Assembly: GCA_016781635.1 (NCBI GenBank) | Contig: JADDPY010000430.1 | Coordinates: 1 to 9,908, forward strand | Direction: 5' to 3' | Length of the DNA stretch: 9,908 bases | From: Rubrobacter sp. | Lineage (GTDB): Bacteria > Actinomycetota > Rubrobacteria > Rubrobacterales > Rubrobacteraceae | In this document: one piece after another, positions 8,415-9,908 of the stretch | Layout: every line of letters starts with the position of its first letter | How positions within the stretch are numbered: the stretch's first letter is position 1 | Made by a program: the position numbers and the translations under genes | Notes under the pieces: model-generated | The model's input: only the letters and a program-made list of their open reading frames with translations | Databases searched by the model: none | What the model was told of the DNA's origin: nothing

Positions 8415-8917
8415 GCTTGGGCCGCCGCCTCGGACGCCTGGCTCGAGGCTTCGTCTCCAAGAACATCGGCGAAGACCGTTTCAAGGATACGGTCCGCTAC
8501 GGTCGCGAGCGCGGCGAGACCCTCAAAGACGCTTTTGGGGCTGCGTGGCGTGGTGCCGCTGAGGAATGGCGTGCCGCCGAGCAGCGCCGTGCCGCCGAAG
8601 AGGAGGCCGCCGGCGAGCGCCCCGCCGCGGAGCGGGCCTCCACCCGCGCCTCGTGGCGGCCCTCCGGGGCATGGCGGGACACGGCGTCCGGGTACGTCCC
8701 GAGAAGGTACCCGCCGGAGGTCCTCGTCGCCTACCACAAGCTCGACCTCAGCCCGGGGGACGGGCTCGAGGCTGCCAACAAGAGAAGGCGCGAGCTCGTC
8801 AAGCGCTACCACCCCGACAAGTTTGTCGAGTCAGAGAAGAGGGCCCGCGCCGAGCGACTTACGGCGGAGATCAACGCCGCGCATGACGTCCTGGAGCGCT
8901 ACCTGTCGGGGAGTTGA
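8411..8917 (+). CDS. J-domain (DnaJ-like) protein, last gene of pspA operon
   Basis: A 168-aa protein with a C-terminal J domain at about residues 101-165. The essential HPD motif is intact at His134-Pro135-Asp136 in KRYHPDKF, preceded by a basic helix II (NKRRRELVKR) and followed by AEINAAHDVLERYL. J domains stimulate the ATPase of Hsp70 (DnaK). There is no Gly/Phe region, zinc finger or substrate-binding domain, so this is a class III type that brings Hsp70 to a specific client. The N-terminus SLGRRLGRLARGFVSKNI is basic and amphipathic; residues about 45-80 are Ala/Glu/Arg-rich helix, then a Ser/Arg/Trp-containing linker. It overlaps the previous gene as GTGA. The likely role, by context, is to direct DnaK onto PspA assemblies or their partners. 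Confidence 0.88.
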   Translation: MSLGRRLGRLARGFVSKNIGEDRFKDTVRYGRERGETLKDAFGAAWRGAAEEWRAAEQRRAAEEEAAGERPAAERASTRASWRPSGAWRDTASGYVPRRYPPEVLVAYHKLDLSPGDGLEAANKRRRELVKRYHPDKFVESEKRARAERLTAEINAAHDVLERYLSGS

Positions 8918-8995
8918 AGCTCCGCTATCGGCTTTTGGGGATCGGTTTTTCGCCTGCGAATTACGATGTTCATGGTTCTAGCCGATCGCTTGATG
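8918..8995. other. Convergent intergenic gap with imperfect inverted repeat
   Basis: Between the stops of the J-domain gene and the sortase gene, GCTATCGGCT (8924-8933) and AGCCGATCGC (8980-8989) pair at 9 of 10 positions over a 46-nt loop. ATCGG(C/T)TTTT also occurs twice (8928-8937, 8941-8950). A T-run is at 8946-8950. This is not a standard intrinsic terminator, but I see no better one for either converging unit. Confidence 0.3.
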
Positions 8996-9622
8996 CTAGG
9001 AAACAAGTTCTCCGCGTACTATGAGGCGTTTCTCGAAGGTCGGGATGGGGGTGCAGGTCTGGAGGGAGATGACGGTTTTGTCGGGCACGGGGTAGGTGAT
9101 CCAGTAGTCCTCGGGACGGACGGTGAGAAGATCGAAGACCTTGAAGGTGAACTCCTTGCCGGCCAGGTTGTTCACGATGATCTCGTCCCCCGGCTTCAGC
9201 TTGTCGAGCTCGTAGAAGACGTAAGGAATCTCCGTGCGCATGAAGCCGAGGGCGTGGCCGACGACGACGGTGTTGGATCCTTCCTCCCAGGGCGCCCCGG
9301 TGTTCTTGAGGTGGATGATGCCCTTCTGGTCGAGCGCGACCTGGCTGTCGGCGGTCGGAACCTCTATATCCTCCAGTCCGAGCTTCGGGATGCTAAGCGT
9401 GATCTGCCCGCCGGAGCCCGCGCCGTCCTGGTCGCTTGCCCGCCTCTCCGGGTTCGCCCTCTCGCCGTTCGGGTTTTCACCCAGAAGAGTGCGAGCGTTC
9501 TCGACCTCGGTGGGGCGTAGGTCTAGAGACGCGGTCTCGGTCCTGGGGTAAGCGGGCAGCGCCGCGAGACCCAGGAGGGCGAGCGAGACGAGGAGCAGCG
9601 AGATCTTGAAGCTCTTGAACAT
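8996..9622 (-). CDS. Sortase, class E-like
   Basis: A membrane-anchored transpeptidase that cleaves an LPxTG-like (in class E, LAxTG) sorting signal and attaches the protein to the cell wall or to pilins. The 208-aa chain has an N-terminal signal anchor at about residues 5-24. A disordered Glu/Asn/Arg-rich linker runs to about 70, and the sortase beta-barrel follows (ITLSIPKLGLEDIEVPT onward). The catalytic residues are visible: His123 in VVVGHALGF, Cys190 in SLQTCTP, and Arg199 in KRLIVR. TLxTC-type spacing and the short Cys-to-Arg distance (9) fit the actinobacterial class E/D group better than class A; the class is inferred. TATAAT lies 8 nt before the ATG with no Shine-Dalgarno, so the mRNA is likely leaderless. 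A second sortase gene lies upstream on the same strand. Confidence 0.92.
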   Translation of the reverse strand: MFKSFKISLLLVSLALLGLAALPAYPRTETASLDLRPTEVENARTLLGENPNGERANPERRASDQDGAGSGGQITLSIPKLGLEDIEVPTADSQVALDQKGIIHLKNTGAPWEEGSNTVVVGHALGFMRTEIPYVFYELDKLKPGDEIIVNNLAGKEFTFKVFDLLTVRPEDYWITYPVPDKTVISLQTCTPIPTFEKRLIVRGELVS

Positions 9623-9630
9623 CGTCCAGG

Positions 9631-9636
9631 ATTATA
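9631..9636 (-). promoter_or_regulatory. -10 box of the sortase gene, likely leaderless
   Basis: A perfect TATAAT on the minus strand ends 8 nt before the ATG at 9622. The -35 region at 16-18 nt spacing is poor. It implies that this sortase has its own promoter in the 66-nt gap after the upstream sortase and is not only read through from it. Confidence 0.6.
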
Positions 9637-9688
9637 TAGCTATCTCCGAGAAACCATCAGAAGGAGGCTCAGCGGTGACGGTGTTCGT

Positions 9689-9908
9689 CTACTTTACGAT
9701 CTCGGCGCGGACGATGAGGCGCTTCTCGAAGGAGGGCTCGGGCCAGCAGGTTTGAAGGGTGATTACCTTCTTGCCTTCGATGGGCTTCGTAACCCAGAAG
9801 TCGTCGGGGTCGACGATCATGCTCTCGTAGACGCGGTACTTGTAGGTCTTGCCGGATGCGTCACGGACGGTCACGAGGTCGCCCTTCTCCATCTCTTCGA
9901 GGTCCTGG
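9689..9908 (-). CDS. Second sortase, C-terminal part (cut by window edge)
   Basis: The frame stays open to the window end (QDLEEMEKGDLV), so the Met at 9892 is internal and not a start. The visible 72 residues cover the end of a sortase barrel with the catalytic Cys in TLQTCWPEPSF and Arg in KRLIVRAEIV. They closely match the neighbouring sortase (DPDDFWVTKP against RPEDYWITYP, SFEKRLIVRAE against TFEKRLIVRGE), so the two are recent-looking tandem paralogues. The main difference by the active site is Trp after Cys here against Thr in the other, which could shift substrate choice. The catalytic His lies beyond the window. Confidence 0.9.
   Translation of the reverse strand, partial: QDLEEMEKGDLVTVRDASGKTYKYRVYESMIVDPDDFWVTKPIEGKKVITLQTCWPEPSFEKRLIVRAEIVK

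Noticed and set aside
9689..9892. Met at 9892 as the start of a 67-aa protein
   Set aside because: The frame continues to the window edge with sortase-like residues; this Met is internal.

Overview
The window is GC-rich bacterial chromosome. Strong G/C preference at third codon positions, GTG/TTG starts, a sortase resembling the actinobacterial class E group, and starts lying just downstream of a -10 box all point to an actinobacterium. A Rubrobacter-like lineage is my best guess from general protein character, but this is inference. I see no tRNA, rRNA, CRISPR array, insertion sequence or phage gene. Most of the window looks like ordinary chromosomal core, with small-gene or decayed stretches between the conserved genes.

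Layout. Positions 1-63 (minus) hold the signal peptide of a secreted protein cut by the window edge. A small XRE-type repressor (253-528, minus) is divergent from clpP (631-1260, plus), with an inverted repeat TGCAA-N5-TTGCA in the gap. After clpP come an uncharacterised 136-aa protein, a possible small membrane protein (1710-1955), a 65-aa hypothetical (2106-2303), and the isolated C-terminal piece of a cyclase/kynurenine-formamidase-family enzyme (2317-2508). The last converges on ligA (2505-4508, minus) with overlapping stop codons.

The NAD-dependent DNA ligase gene ligA is divergent from a short GGDEF-like protein (4590-4958). A six-helix membrane protein with an even more degenerate GGDEF-like tail follows (5067-6062). 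Several genes here have no Shine-Dalgarno sequence and a -10 hexamer only 6-9 nt before the start codon, which suggests leaderless or nearly leaderless mRNAs (ligA, 4590, 5067 and the sortase at 9622).

From an extended -10 promoter (TGtTATAAT, 6139-6147) runs a tight four-gene operon: PspA (6199), a membrane-anchored coiled-coil protein (6946), an acidic-tailed linker protein (7740) and a protein with a C-terminal J domain (8411). The junctions are TAA/GTG back to back and then two GTGA overlaps, so the four products are probably made together. Several start with short basic, aromatic or aliphatic-rich N-termini that look membrane-binding. This PspA/J-domain cassette, probably an envelope-stress or membrane-remodelling unit, is the most interesting candidate system in the window.

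Converging on it from the right are two tandem sortase genes on the minus strand (8996-9622, and 9689 to the window end). They are close paralogues in their catalytic C-terminal ends.
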